From: JANQMX01 sp965247175
Lineage (GTDB): Bacteria > Pseudomonadota > Alphaproteobacteria > Kiloniellales > DSM-21159
Direction: 5' to 3'
Assembly: GCA_965247175.1 (NCBI GenBank)
Contig: OZ252006.1
Coordinates: 3,038,001-3,102,000, forward strand
DNA length: 64,000 nt
The notes below the pieces were generated by a model. The model had not been told where the DNA came from, ran no database searches, and saw only the letters and a program-made list of their open reading frames with translations. How positions within the stretch are numbered: position 1 is the first letter of the stretch; every line of letters begins with the position of its first letter. Shown here piece by piece: positions 52,791 to 62,364 of the stretch. A program made the position numbers and the translations under genes.

Positions 52791-53770
52791 GCAACTGGGT
52801 AGGGGCCTTCGGCGAAGCGCTCTTCGTGATAGCCTTTGATCCCGACCAAGCGGGCTAGATCGCTGCCGATCGGCTTCTTGGATGCCAGTTGCGCAAGCAC
52901 CCGCGCGAAGTCGTACGTCGGCTGCCACCCCAGCTCGCGCCGCGCCTTCTCATTCACGTACACCCGGTCGATGCTCTCAAACATCCTAAAGCCGCGCGTG
53001 CCATAGATTTCATCGAAGTTCGGGACGTGCCGGGCGACGATCGAGGACGGGTCAGCGCGCAGTCCGTCCATGTCGGCTGGACCGAAGGGCGTCGTCGCGC
53101 TGATGACATACCTGCCGAAGCCGATATCCGGCGCCCGCACAAGCGCCGCCGTATGTGCAGTCACGGCATCCTCCAAATCGACCCGGCGGAAGAGGAACTC
53201 GTTCGCCTTGGCGTTCTGATCGGCGAAGGCGTCACGCACGGCTTGGCTGTCGTCCACTTCGGGAAAGAAGCGCGAGGTGCGAAGCACAATGCAGTTCAGC
53301 CCATGCTCGCGGTGAAAGAGGGTGCAGAGGTCCTCGGCTGCCGTCTTGCTGGCGCCGTAGATGTTCTTGGGCCGGGAGGGAACGCTTTCGTCTATCCAGG
53401 CCGCCGGCGCGCCCTCCGGCGGGGTCAGCGCATCGCCAAAGGCGCTGGTGGTGCTGGTGAAGACAAATGCGCCCACGCCCACCGCGACAGCCTCCTCCAA
53501 GAGGACGAGCGTCCCGGAGATGTTCGTATCGACGAAGTCCTGCTTGCTGTGCGTCGCAACGTGCGGCTTGTGAAGCGTTGCCGTATGCAGCACGGCCCCG
53601 ACGCCGTCCAGGCTGGCCCTGACGACGGCGCGGTCGAGCAGCGAGCCGACGTGGGTGGTGAAAGGACCCGGTCGGAGGTCGAGGCCGGCGGCCTCGTAGC
53701 CAAGCGGCCCGAGTGTCCGCATCAGCGCTTCGCCCAGATGTCCGCTGCTGCCCGTCACGAGGACTTTCAT
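52787..53770 (-). CDS. NAD-dependent epimerase/dehydratase (extended SDR)
   Basis: The 327-residue enzyme has TGSSGHLGEAL as the dinucleotide loop, HTATLHKPHV, TSTTSAFG and YGASKTAAEDL with the Tyr-x3-Lys pair. The C-terminal half is typical of sugar-nucleotide-type SDRs, but the actual substrate is not evident. It is 33 bases downstream of the hydroxyacid reductase gene on the same strand, so the two may be cotranscribed. Confidence 0.85.
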   Translation of the reverse strand: MKVLVTGSSGHLGEALMRTLGPLGYEAAGLDLRPGPFTTHVGSLLDRAVVRASLDGVGAVLHTATLHKPHVATHSKQDFVDTNISGTLVLLEEAVAVGVGAFVFTSTTSAFGDALTPPEGAPAAWIDESVPSRPKNIYGASKTAAEDLCTLFHREHGLNCIVLRTSRFFPEVDDSQAVRDAFADQNAKANEFLFRRVDLEDAVTAHTAALVRAPDIGFGRYVISATTPFGPADMDGLRADPSSIVARHVPNFDEIYGTRGFRMFESIDRVYVNEKARRELGWQPTYDFARVLAQLASKKPIGSDLARLVGIKGYHEERFAEGPYPVA

Positions 53771-53803
53771 GCACTGCCTCGCACTCTCACAGCCGGGAAA
53801 CCG

Positions 53804-54733
53804 CTAGTACCCCAAGCTGAAATCCACCACCGCATCGAAGGGCTCGCCGCGCTCATGCCGGGCGATGTTGGCGGCGATCGACTCGGACGCCGTCTCCGGC
53901 AGGGTGCCGGCGGCCACGTGCGGCGTAACGACGATACGCGGATGGGACCAGAAGGGATGCTCGCTCGGCAACGGCTCGGGATCGAAGACGTCGAGCGAGG
54001 CGGAGTCGAGCTGTCCGCTTTCGAGCGCCGCGAGGAGGTCAGCCTCCACCAGATGGCCCCCTCGAGCCGCGTTGATCAGGCAAGCGCCGCGCGGCAGCTT
54101 GGCGAAGAGGTCAGCGTTGAGGATGCCGCGGGTCGCCTCGGTGAGCGGCAAGAGGCAAACCAGGATCTCGCTACGGGCCAGGAAAGCGTCGAGGCCGTCT
54201 TCGCCGTGAAAGCAGGCGACCCCCTCCATGCTCTTGGGTGAGCGGCTCCAGCCGGCGACGTCCAACTCCAGGCCGATCAGCTTCTCGGCGGCAAGCTGAC
54301 CCAGCTCGCCGAAGCCCATGATGCCGACCTTGCGCCGCCAAGCCGGCACCAGGGGCAGGGGCTTCCACTCGCCGCGTGCCTGCTGCTCCCGGTAGTCGAG
54401 CATGCGGCGGTGGTGGAACAGCACCTGCATGGTCACGTACTCGCACATGCCGGTCGAAAGCCCGCGCTCGACCATGCGCACTACGGGAATCTCGGGCGGG
54501 CGTTCCGGATCGCTCTTCAGGTGGTCGATGCCGGCCCACATGGAGAACACGGCTTCCAGGTTGGGGCATTGCTTGAGCACACCGGCGGGCGGCTGGCAGA
54601 CCACCGCATAGCGCACGCGGGCGAGGTCCTCGACCTCGGGCCAGACCTGGATCTCGCGGCCGGGCATGGCGGCCTCCAGGTGCGGCAGCCAGCGACCGGC
54701 ACGCTCGTCATACGACAGGAACAAAATACTCAC
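53804..54733 (-). CDS. D-isomer 2-hydroxyacid dehydrogenase, GhrA-like
   Basis: This is a 309-residue NAD(P)-dependent reductase of the glyoxylate/hydroxypyruvate reductase A type. GIMGFGELGQLAAEKL is the nucleotide loop. LINAARGGHLVEADL, FDPEPLPSEHPFWSHP and VTPHVAA contain the catalytic Arg, Glu and His regions. GTG 54733 is preferred over GTG 54745 because GGAGGG lies just upstream of it. It probably reduces glyoxylate or hydroxypyruvate. Confidence 0.88.
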   Translation of the reverse strand: MSILFLSYDERAGRWLPHLEAAMPGREIQVWPEVEDLARVRYAVVCQPPAGVLKQCPNLEAVFSMWAGIDHLKSDPERPPEIPVVRMVERGLSTGMCEYVTMQVLFHHRRMLDYREQQARGEWKPLPLVPAWRRKVGIMGFGELGQLAAEKLIGLELDVAGWSRSPKSMEGVACFHGEDGLDAFLARSEILVCLLPLTEATRGILNADLFAKLPRGACLINAARGGHLVEADLLAALESGQLDSASLDVFDPEPLPSEHPFWSHPRIVVTPHVAAGTLPETASESIAANIARHERGEPFDAVVDFSLGY

Positions 54734-54768
54734 GTTTCCCTCCACCCCACGTTCGATGCGCGGCCGCG

Positions 54769-55944
54769 CTACGATGAACCAGCCGCTGTCCGGCCCACGT
54801 TGGCCCAGCCGACCAAAAGCGCCGCAACCAGCAGGGCGCCGGCCGCGGCCATGGAAGGCAGCAGAAAGCTGCCTGAGATGTCAAACAGGACGCCGGCGAA
54901 GCTCGGTCCGACGATCTGGCCGAATCCGAAAGCCGCCGTCATCAGCGCCAGGATGCGACGCGGGTCGCCGGAAGTGAGCCGCCGCGCCTCGATCAGGCCC
55001 AGCGCCGTGATGCCCATGAAGGTGCCGCCGAGGAGAACACCGGCCAGGATGAGACCGGCAATGGAGATCCAAAGGACGCTGGCCGCCACGCCGACCGCCT
55101 CGACCAGACAGGCGACGACGAAAGCCTGGGGAATGCCGATGCGGGCACCGACCTTGCTCCAGAAGATCACCGAGGGGGCGCCGGCCAGGCCGACGATAAT
55201 CCAGATCAGCGGCTCGAGCGGCCGGATCTCCGGCGCGTCGCGGACGATGGCGACCAGAAAGGTCGCGGTGATGACATAGCCGAAGCCGAAGAGGCCGTAG
55301 GCGACGATCAGCGAGACCAGGGCGCGCTGATTGCCCGAGGCCTTACCGGACCCGCTTGCCTGTCCGTCACTGCCGCGGTCGGGCACCAGCACGAAGACCG
55401 CCAGCACGGCCACCAAGGCCAAGCCACCACTGGAGAGCCACAGCCCCTGCCAGTCGGAGCCGGCATAGAGCAGCCCGGAGACCAGCGCTGCCGAGATCGC
55501 AATGCCAAGGCCAACGCCGGCGTAGAGCAGGCCGGCCAGCTCGCCGCGCCCGGACGCGACCAGCCGGTCCAGCACCAAAGCGGAAGCGAAGATCAGCACG
55601 AAGGCGCTGGCCACGCCGCCGACGAAACGCAGCAGCAGGAAGAGCGTCAGGGAGCTCGTCAGACCCATCGCCGCGGTGGTTAGCGCGCTGATCGCCAAGG
55701 TGGCGATCAGCCAGGTGCGGCGCGAGCCGGGCAGTCGCGGCGTCGAGGCCGCCAGGGCGCCGAGCAGGTAGCCGAGGAAGTTGGCCGAGGCGATGAAGCC
55801 GGCCTGGCTCTTGGTCAGGTCCAAGCCCTCGACCATCGGCGGCAGGATGGGTGTATAGACGAAGCGCCCGATGCCGATGGCCGCGGCCAGGGCGATGATG
55901 CCGCCAAGGACAAGCGGCATGGGGCGGAAGGCGGTCGCGGTCAT
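54769..55944 (-). CDS. MFS transporter, YbfB/YjiJ type
   Basis: The 391-residue membrane protein has about twelve helices. The first, LVLGGIIALAAAIGIGRFVY with YTPILPPM after it, is typical of the YbfB/YjiJ group. Its substrate is unknown. It lies between the hydroxyacid reductase gene and the yej operon on the same strand. The 42 bases after yejF leave room for cotranscription. Confidence 0.85.
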   Translation of the reverse strand: MTATAFRPMPLVLGGIIALAAAIGIGRFVYTPILPPMVEGLDLTKSQAGFIASANFLGYLLGALAASTPRLPGSRRTWLIATLAISALTTAAMGLTSSLTLFLLLRFVGGVASAFVLIFASALVLDRLVASGRGELAGLLYAGVGLGIAISAALVSGLLYAGSDWQGLWLSSGGLALVAVLAVFVLVPDRGSDGQASGSGKASGNQRALVSLIVAYGLFGFGYVITATFLVAIVRDAPEIRPLEPLIWIIVGLAGAPSVIFWSKVGARIGIPQAFVVACLVEAVGVAASVLWISIAGLILAGVLLGGTFMGITALGLIEARRLTSGDPRRILALMTAAFGFGQIVGPSFAGVLFDISGSFLLPSMAAAGALLVAALLVGWANVGRTAAGSS

Positions 55945-55986
55945 GCCTCGGAAGAAGAAAACTCGGACGGAAACTGTTCCCCGTTC

Positions 55987-57621
55987 CTACTCCCGCACGA
56001 CGCCGCCGTCGACCGCTTCCAGCTCGAAGGAGGCTTTCATCAGCGCCTGGGTGTAGGGATGCTCCGGCGCATCGAAGATCTGCTCGGCGTCGCCGCGCTC
56101 CACCACGTGGCCGTCGCGCATGACGATGACCTCGTCGGCCAGGGCGCGCACCACCCTGAGATCGTGGCTGATGAAGAGGTAGGCCAGGCGGTGGCGCGCC
56201 TGCAGGTCGCGCAGCAGGTCGACGATCTGCGCCTGCACCGACATGTCGAGCGCCGAGGTCGGCTCGTCGAGCACCAGGAAGCGCGGCTCCAGCACCATGG
56301 CGCGGGCAACCGAGATGCGCTGGCGCTGGCCGCCGGAGAACTCGTGGGGATAGCGGTGGCGCGTTTCGGGGTCGAGGCCGACCTCTTCCAAGGCCGAGAC
56401 GACCCGCGCCTCGCGCTCGTCAGGCGAGCCGATCTCGTGGATCTCCAGCCCTTCGCCGACGATCTGGCCAATCGACATGCGCGGGCTCAGGGAGCCGAAG
56501 GGGTCCTGGAAGACGATCTGCATGTCGCGGCGCAGGGGGCGAAGCTGGCCGCTCTTCCAGCCCTGAATGTCCTGGCCCTCGAAGTAGATGTCGCCCTTGC
56601 TCGACAACAGGCGGAGCAAGGCCAGACCGAGCGTGGTCTTGCCGGAGCCGGACTCGCCGACGACCCCGACCGTGTGGCCCTCGCGCACGGTGACGTCGAT
56701 GCCGTCCACCGCCTTGACGTGGTCCACCGTGCGCTTGAGCACCCCGGCCTTGATCGGGAAGTGAACCTTGATGTCCCGGCCCTCCATGACGACCGGTGCA
56801 TCCGGGGCGGCCTGCAGCGGCTTGCCCTTGGGCTCCGCCGCCAAAAGGCGTTGGGTGTAGGGGTGCTGCGGCGCGTCGAACACCGCCTGCGTCAAGCCCT
56901 CTTCCACCGGCGTGCCCTGGGTCATGACGATCACCCGGTCGGCGAAGCGGCGCACCACGTTGAGGTCGTGCGTAATGAAGAGCATGGCCATGCCGAGCTC
57001 TTCCTGCAGCTGCTCCAGCAGCTTCAGGATCTGCGCCTGGATGGTGACGTCGAGCGCCGTGGTCGGCTCGTCGGCGATCAGGAGATCGGGCTCGTTGGCC
57101 AGCGCCATGGCGATCATCACCCGCTGCCGCTGGCCACCGGAGAGCTCGTGCGGGAAGGCCTTGAGACGCTTGGCCGGCTCCTTGATCTGCACCAGCTCGA
57201 GCAGCTCGAGGATGCGCCGCCGCGCCGCCAGCGGACCCATGCCTTTGTGCAGCCAGAGCACCTCGCCGATCTGCTTCTCCACCGTGTGCAGCGGATTGAG
57301 CGAGGTCATGGGCTCCTGAAAGATCATGGAGATCTCGTTGCCGCGCACCTCGCGCAGCTTGCTGGCCGGCGCCCCCATCAGTTCATGGCCCTTGAAGACC
57401 ACCGAGCTGCCGGGCGAATGGCTCGCCGCCGGATAGGGGAGGAGCTGCAGCAGGGAGAGCGCGGTCACCGACTTGCCGGAGCCGGACTCACCGACCAGGG
57501 CCAGGGTCTCACCCTGATCGAGATCGAAGGAGATCGAGGTGACGGCGGCATGCTTGCCGCGCGGCGTCCGGAAGTTGACGCCCAGGTTGTTGACCCTGAG
57601 CAGCGTCTCTTGCTCGGCCAT
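55987..57621 (-). CDS. yejF: Peptide ABC transporter, double ATP-binding protein (YejF)
   Basis: The 544-residue protein contains two ATPase domains. The first has GESGSGKSVTALSLL near residue 39 and ELSGGQRQRVMIAM near 157. The second has GESGSGKTTLGLALL near 325 and FSGGQRQRISVARAM near 437. Each is followed by an oligopeptide-type C-terminal region (QHPYTQRLL and EHPYTQALM). A fused double ATPase is the mark of YejF in the YejABEF importer of peptides and microcin C. Confidence 0.93.
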   Translation of the reverse strand: MAEQETLLRVNNLGVNFRTPRGKHAAVTSISFDLDQGETLALVGESGSGKSVTALSLLQLLPYPAASHSPGSSVVFKGHELMGAPASKLREVRGNEISMIFQEPMTSLNPLHTVEKQIGEVLWLHKGMGPLAARRRILELLELVQIKEPAKRLKAFPHELSGGQRQRVMIAMALANEPDLLIADEPTTALDVTIQAQILKLLEQLQEELGMAMLFITHDLNVVRRFADRVIVMTQGTPVEEGLTQAVFDAPQHPYTQRLLAAEPKGKPLQAAPDAPVVMEGRDIKVHFPIKAGVLKRTVDHVKAVDGIDVTVREGHTVGVVGESGSGKTTLGLALLRLLSSKGDIYFEGQDIQGWKSGQLRPLRRDMQIVFQDPFGSLSPRMSIGQIVGEGLEIHEIGSPDEREARVVSALEEVGLDPETRHRYPHEFSGGQRQRISVARAMVLEPRFLVLDEPTSALDMSVQAQIVDLLRDLQARHRLAYLFISHDLRVVRALADEVIVMRDGHVVERGDAEQIFDAPEHPYTQALMKASFELEAVDGGVVRE

Positions 57622-57624
57622 GCC

Positions 57625-58749
57625 CTACTCCGCCCCTTGCGGCGCGACCCGCACCGGCTTGGCGGCCGCCTCGTCCGGCCCGGTTTCTTCGGGCGGCGGC
57701 GGGGCGGCGAAGAGCTTCCTCGGGTCGAAGGCATCGCGCACCGCTTCGCCGATGAAGATCAGGAGCGAAAGCATGATGCCGATGACGAAGAAGCCGGTGA
57801 GTCCCAGCCAGGGTGCCTGCAGATTGGCCTTGCCCTGCGCCAGCAGCTCGCCGAGGGAGGCCGAGCCGGGCGGCAGGCCGACGCCGAGGAAATCGAGCGA
57901 GGTCAGCGCCGTCACTGAGCCGGCCAGAGTGAAGGGCATGAAGGTGAGGGTCGCCACCATGGCGTTGGGCAACACGTGGCGGAAGATGATGCGGCTGTCG
58001 CTGCCGCCCAGCGCCCGGCTAGCCCGCACGTAGTCGAAGTTACGGGCGCGCAGGAACTCGGCACGCACAACGCCGACGAAGCCAATCCAACTGAACAAAA
58101 GAAGAACGATCAGCAGCCACCAGAAGTTCGGCTCGATCACCGAGGCGACGATGATCAGGATGTAGAGCTGCGGCATCGACGACCAGATCTCGATGAAGCG
58201 CTGGGCGATGAGATCGATCCAGCCGCCGTAGAAGCCCTGGATGGCGCCGGCCGAGACGCCAATGACCGCCGAGACGATGGTCAGGATGAAGCCGAAGAGC
58301 ACCGATATTCGGAAGCCATAGATCAGCCGCGCGGTGACGTCCCGCGCCTGGTCGTCTGTGCCGAGCCAATGCTCGGCGCTGGGCGCGCTGGGCGCCGGCT
58401 CCGGCAGGTCCCAGGCGACGGTGCGGTGGTTGTATCGGATGAGCGGCCAAAGCATCCAGCCCTTGGCCTCGATCATCTCCTGCACCACCGGGTCGGTGTA
58501 GTCCGTCTCGGTCGGCAGGCTGCCGCCGAAGTCGGTTTCCGGGTAGTGCGTCAGGATGGGGGTGTAGAGGCCGCCGTCGTACCAGATCAGGAAGGGCTTA
58601 TCGTTGGCGATCACCTCGGCAAAGAGCGAGAGAACGAAAAGCACGAGGAAGATCCAGAAAGACCAGTAGCCGCGCCGGTTGGCCTTGAAGTTGGCCAGTC
58701 GGCGTTGGTTGAGCGGAGAGAGCTCCATACCGAAAAGGCGGGTCGCCAT
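57625..58749 (-). CDS. yejE: Peptide ABC transporter permease (YejE)
   Basis: This 374-residue permease has a cytoplasmic N-terminus with LSPLNQRRLANFKANRRGYW and six helices. A long periplasmic loop includes the TDYTDPVVQEMIEAKGWMLW segment typical of YejE. The EAA loop reads RASRALGGSDSRIIFRHVLP. The C-terminal tail is rich in Pro and Ala. It starts 4 bases after yejB and ends 3 bases before yejF. Confidence 0.92.
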   Translation of the reverse strand: MATRLFGMELSPLNQRRLANFKANRRGYWSFWIFLVLFVLSLFAEVIANDKPFLIWYDGGLYTPILTHYPETDFGGSLPTETDYTDPVVQEMIEAKGWMLWPLIRYNHRTVAWDLPEPAPSAPSAEHWLGTDDQARDVTARLIYGFRISVLFGFILTIVSAVIGVSAGAIQGFYGGWIDLIAQRFIEIWSSMPQLYILIIVASVIEPNFWWLLIVLLLFSWIGFVGVVRAEFLRARNFDYVRASRALGGSDSRIIFRHVLPNAMVATLTFMPFTLAGSVTALTSLDFLGVGLPPGSASLGELLAQGKANLQAPWLGLTGFFVIGIMLSLLIFIGEAVRDAFDPRKLFAAPPPPEETGPDEAAAKPVRVAPQGAE

Positions 58750-58753
58750 GGCC

Positions 58754-59854
58754 TCAGGTCTCCCGCGTCTCGAAGTCGATCCGAGGATCGATCAGGGTGT
58801 AGGTGAGATCGGTGATGATCCCCATGATCAGGCCGAAGAGGGTGAAGAAATAGAGCGTGCCGAGCACGATGGGGTAGTCGCGGTTGAACACCGCCTCGAA
58901 GCCCAGCAGGCCGAGGCCGTCCAGCGAGAAGATCACCTCGATCAGCACCGAGCCGGTGAAGAGCATGCCGATCAGCGTCGCCGGGAAGCCGGAGATGACG
59001 ATCAGCATGGCGTTGCGGAAGACATGGCCGAACAGCACGCGGCGCTCGGTCAGGCCCTTGGCGCGAGCCGTCTGCACGTACTGCATATTGATCTGATCGA
59101 GGAAGGAGTTCTTGGTCAGCATGGTGAGGCCTGCGAAGCCGCCGATGGCGACGGCAACGATCGGCAGCACCAGGTGCCAGAGATAGTCGAGCACCTGCTC
59201 GATGACCGGCAAGTCGTCCCAGCCTTCCGAGGTCAGGCCGGAGAGCGGGAACCAGTCGAGATAGACGCCGCCGGCGAAGAGCACCAGCAGCAAGACGGCA
59301 AAGAGGAAGCCGGGGATGGCGGTGCCGATGACGACGATTGCCGAGGTCCAGATGTCGAATCGGCTGCCGTCCTGCACCGCCTTGGCGACGCCGAGCGGGA
59401 TGGCGATCAGGTAGATCAGCACCGTCGACCAGATGCCGATGGAGATGGAGACCGGCATCTTGTCGATCACCAGGTCGACCACCGGCTGATCGCGGAAGAA
59501 GGAGTCGCCGAAGTCGAAGGTCAGGTAATTGCCCATCATCACGGCGAAGCGCTCGTACCAGGGCTTGTCGAGGCCGAATTGCCGCTCGAGTTCGGCGATG
59601 AACTCCGGGTCGAGGCCCTGGGCACCGCGATAGTTGCCACGCGGCCCTTCGCCGGCCTGGGTCTGCACCGTGATCTCGCTGCTGCCGGTGCGGGTCACCC
59701 GCTCGGTGATGTCCGCGCCCTCGCCGGTGATCTGACCGATGATCTGTTCGACCGGCCCGCCCGGCAGGAACTGCAGGACGGCGAAGTTCACCAGCATGAT
59801 GACGAACAGGGTGGGGATCAGCAGCAGCAGGCGCCGGACGATATAGGCGGTCAT
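58754..59854 (-). CDS. yejB: Peptide ABC transporter permease (YejB)
   Basis: The 366-residue permease has the start RRLLLLIPTLFVIMLVNFAV with a Gly-Pro-rich loop (QFLPGGPVEQIIGQ) typical of peptide importer permeases. The EAA loop reads TARAKGLTERRVLFGHVFRN. It overlaps yejA by 4 bases. Confidence 0.93.
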   Translation of the reverse strand: MTAYIVRRLLLLIPTLFVIMLVNFAVLQFLPGGPVEQIIGQITGEGADITERVTRTGSSEITVQTQAGEGPRGNYRGAQGLDPEFIAELERQFGLDKPWYERFAVMMGNYLTFDFGDSFFRDQPVVDLVIDKMPVSISIGIWSTVLIYLIAIPLGVAKAVQDGSRFDIWTSAIVVIGTAIPGFLFAVLLLVLFAGGVYLDWFPLSGLTSEGWDDLPVIEQVLDYLWHLVLPIVAVAIGGFAGLTMLTKNSFLDQINMQYVQTARAKGLTERRVLFGHVFRNAMLIVISGFPATLIGMLFTGSVLIEVIFSLDGLGLLGFEAVFNRDYPIVLGTLYFFTLFGLIMGIITDLTYTLIDPRIDFETRET

Positions 59855-61878
59855 GGCTCGATCACCGCCACGCGCTCGTCACGCTTCTTGGCGCCGATGC
59901 GGTAAGCGAGCCAGGCCGCCGTCCCGATCAGCAGGAGGAAGCTGAGACCCAAGAGCTTGCGCCAGTCGAATCTGGCTTCGCCGTTCGCTGCGAAATCGCC
60001 GCGGCGCTTGGCCGGGACAGCAACGGCAAGTTCCTGCGCCTTCTGTGCGTCGAACCACCAGTAGGTGGTGGCCGTGCCGTCTTCCGGCACGATCTCGGGA
60101 TAGTCGAACTTGTCCCAATAGAGGATACGATCGGTGCGCAGATGCCAGGCCGGAATGATGTAGTGGCCCCAGAGCAGCACACGGTCGAGGGCGCGGGTGC
60201 GCTCAACCAGCTCTTCCCGGTCCGGCGCCTGGATGACCAGCTCGATCAGCTCGTCGACCACCGGGTCCGAAATTCCGGCGAAGTTGCGGGAGCCGGGCTG
60301 CTCGGCGGCCGCGCTGGACCAATAGCTGCGCTGCTCGTTGCCCGGCGAGCGCGACTGGCCCCAGCCGCCCATGAACATGTCGAAGTCCTTCTCGCGCAGC
60401 CGGTTGATGTACTGCGAACGATCGACCAGCCGCAGGTTCATGTCGATGCCCAGGCGGCTGAGGTTGCGGGCGAAGGGCAGCGCGATGCGCTCGAAGTCCG
60501 GGCTGACCAGCAGCATCTCGAAAACGAAGGGCCGGCCCGTCTCGACGTTGCGCAGCACGCCGCTGTCATCGACCTCCCAGCCGGCCTCGTTCAGCAGCGC
60601 CAGCGCCTGCTGCAGGTTGTCCCGCGGCCAGCCGGTGCCGTCGGTTGCCGGCACGGTGAAGGCCTTGTCGAAGACCTCGTCCGGGACGCGGCCGCGATAG
60701 GTCTCCAGGATCTCCAGCTCACGCCCCTCAGGCAGATCGCGCGCGGCCAGCTCGGAGTTGCCGAAGAAACTGTAGTTGCGATCGTATTGCCCGAAGAAGA
60801 GCGCCGGATTCGTCCATTCGAAATCGAAGGCGAGGCCGAGCGCCTCACGTACGCGACTGTCCTGGAAGATCTGACGGCGGGCGTTGATGATGAAGGCCTG
60901 CATGCCGGTCGGCCGCAGGTGCGGAAACTCCTTCATCTTGAGAAAGCCGTTGCGCACCACCGGAATGTCATAGTCGGTGGCCCAGGCCTTGGCCTGGTTC
61001 TCGTCGCGATAGTCGAGCTCGCCGGCCTTGAGTGCCTGACGAATGACCGTGGCATCGCGGAAGAAGATGCTGCGAATGCGGTCGAAGTTATCCTGGCCGC
61101 GGTTGACCGGCAGGTCCTTGCCCCAATAGTCCGGCACCCGCTCGCGCACCACATAGCGCCCAGGCTCCCACTCGACGATGCGGTAGGGGCCACTGGTCAG
61201 CGGCGGATCCAAGGTGGTCCGGCCGAACTCGCGATCTTCCCAGTAGTGCTTGGGCAGGATAGGCAGCTGCCCGGCGATGAGCGGCAGCTCCGGGTTGTTC
61301 TCTTCGCCGAAGTTGAAGCGGACAGAGCGCGGACCGACCTTCTCGGCGTTCTCCACCGAGGCGTAGTAGAAACGGTAGATCGGCTGGCCCTCGGTTTTCA
61401 GGATGTCGAGGGAATAGATCACGTCCTCAGGCGTGATCGGCGTGCCGTCGTGCCAGCGGGCCTCGGGGTGAATATGGAAAATCACCCAGGAGCGATCCTC
61501 CGGCCATTCCATGGTCTCGCAGATCAAACAGTACTTGGAAAAAGGCTCGTCGGCGCTGGCCACCAGCAGGGTGTCGCCGCCCGGGCTGACCGGCGTGCCG
61601 CGGGCGATGTAGGGATTGAAGGAATCGAAGGTGCCCTGGGCACCGACCCGGATCTCGCCGCCTTTGGGCGCATCGGGATTGACATAGTCGAAGTGGGTGA
61701 AGTCCGGGCCGTACTTGGGCGAACCGTGCATGGCCATGCCGTGGGCCCGAAAAATCGGCTGCAGGGTGCCCGCATCGGCCACCGGCTCGAGCGGAACGGC
61801 CAGGGGCTGCGGTTCTTGTCCAGAGGCTGCGAGGGGAAATGCGAGGACAGCGACAGAAAGCGCGAGTCGGCGCAGCAT
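59851..61878 (-). CDS. yejA: Peptide ABC transporter substrate-binding protein (YejA)
   Basis: The 675-residue periplasmic protein starts with a signal peptide (MLRRLALSVAVLAFPLAASG). The mature part is an oligopeptide-binding family 5 fold. It contains HGMAMHGSPKYGPDFTHFDY, ARWHDGTPITPEDVIYSLDI and a C-terminal FDYPEIVPEDGTATTYWWF region, like YejA. An odd extra is a predicted membrane helix near the C-terminus (LLGLSFLLLIGTAAWLAYRI), so the protein may be anchored. A longer upstream frame has no signal features and is rejected. Confidence 0.92.
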   Translation of the reverse strand: MLRRLALSVAVLAFPLAASGQEPQPLAVPLEPVADAGTLQPIFRAHGMAMHGSPKYGPDFTHFDYVNPDAPKGGEIRVGAQGTFDSFNPYIARGTPVSPGGDTLLVASADEPFSKYCLICETMEWPEDRSWVIFHIHPEARWHDGTPITPEDVIYSLDILKTEGQPIYRFYYASVENAEKVGPRSVRFNFGEENNPELPLIAGQLPILPKHYWEDREFGRTTLDPPLTSGPYRIVEWEPGRYVVRERVPDYWGKDLPVNRGQDNFDRIRSIFFRDATVIRQALKAGELDYRDENQAKAWATDYDIPVVRNGFLKMKEFPHLRPTGMQAFIINARRQIFQDSRVREALGLAFDFEWTNPALFFGQYDRNYSFFGNSELAARDLPEGRELEILETYRGRVPDEVFDKAFTVPATDGTGWPRDNLQQALALLNEAGWEVDDSGVLRNVETGRPFVFEMLLVSPDFERIALPFARNLSRLGIDMNLRLVDRSQYINRLREKDFDMFMGGWGQSRSPGNEQRSYWSSAAAEQPGSRNFAGISDPVVDELIELVIQAPDREELVERTRALDRVLLWGHYIIPAWHLRTDRILYWDKFDYPEIVPEDGTATTYWWFDAQKAQELAVAVPAKRRGDFAANGEARFDWRKLLGLSFLLLIGTAAWLAYRIGAKKRDERVAVIEP

Positions 61879-61949
61879 CGCTGGACCGCTCTTGGCCCAG
61901 AACCCACGCCCGCTCGTGCCTCTCGTCAATCCGTCGATCGCGCTCGTAC

Positions 61950-61970
61950 CCCGGCGGCCAGACCGCCGGG
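61950..61970 (-). promoter_or_regulatory. Leader hairpin upstream of yejA
   Basis: CCCGGCGG pairs perfectly with CCGCCGGG around a 5-base loop, 72 to 92 bases before the yejA ATG. It is within the 486-base gap between yejA and the XRE gene. It is not followed by a T-run on either strand. It might affect translation or stability of the yejA message. The rest of the left part of this gap shows no gene. Confidence 0.35.
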
Positions 61971-62254
61971 AGCCTCCCAAACAAAAAGCCATACCCGTGC
62001 CCCGCCTTCGAAATTCGCTTTCTTTTTGCCGAGACGGCGAAGCGTACCTCGGATTGAGGAGGACACCGGTAACTCTGTGGCCTCAGTGTGGTGTTTTTGA
62101 GGTTCCTGACCGCAAAGCGCCGCCGGCGCCCTAGGAACTCCACGACAACACACCGCTGCCCTGTGGCAAAATAGGCAGACCCTCGGCGCCGATCAATCGC
62201 CCCGGCTTGGGGACGGCCTTCACGATGCCGCGCGGCCCCCCTTCGCCCTAGGGC

Positions 62255-62329
62255 GCTGTGGACAATATTGCGCTGCAGCAAAAGGTAACTTGTCCAAAAT
62301 CGGGCCAGTTGGTATACCGCGTCCACAGC
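62255..62329 (+). promoter_or_regulatory. Promoter and inverted repeats upstream of the XRE gene
   Basis: TTGTCC (62290..62295) and TATACC (62313..62318) are 17 bases apart and form a plausible promoter. TGGACAA (62259..62265) is inverted to TTGTCCA (62290..62296). GCTGTGGAC (62255..62263) is inverted to GTCCACAGC (62321..62329). GGTATACC at the -10 is itself a palindrome. These repeats around the promoter suggest regulation, perhaps by the XRE protein encoded just downstream. Confidence 0.5.
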
Positions 62330-62364
62330 ACGCCCCCCACACTAAGCAATCTTGAGGAGCAATC

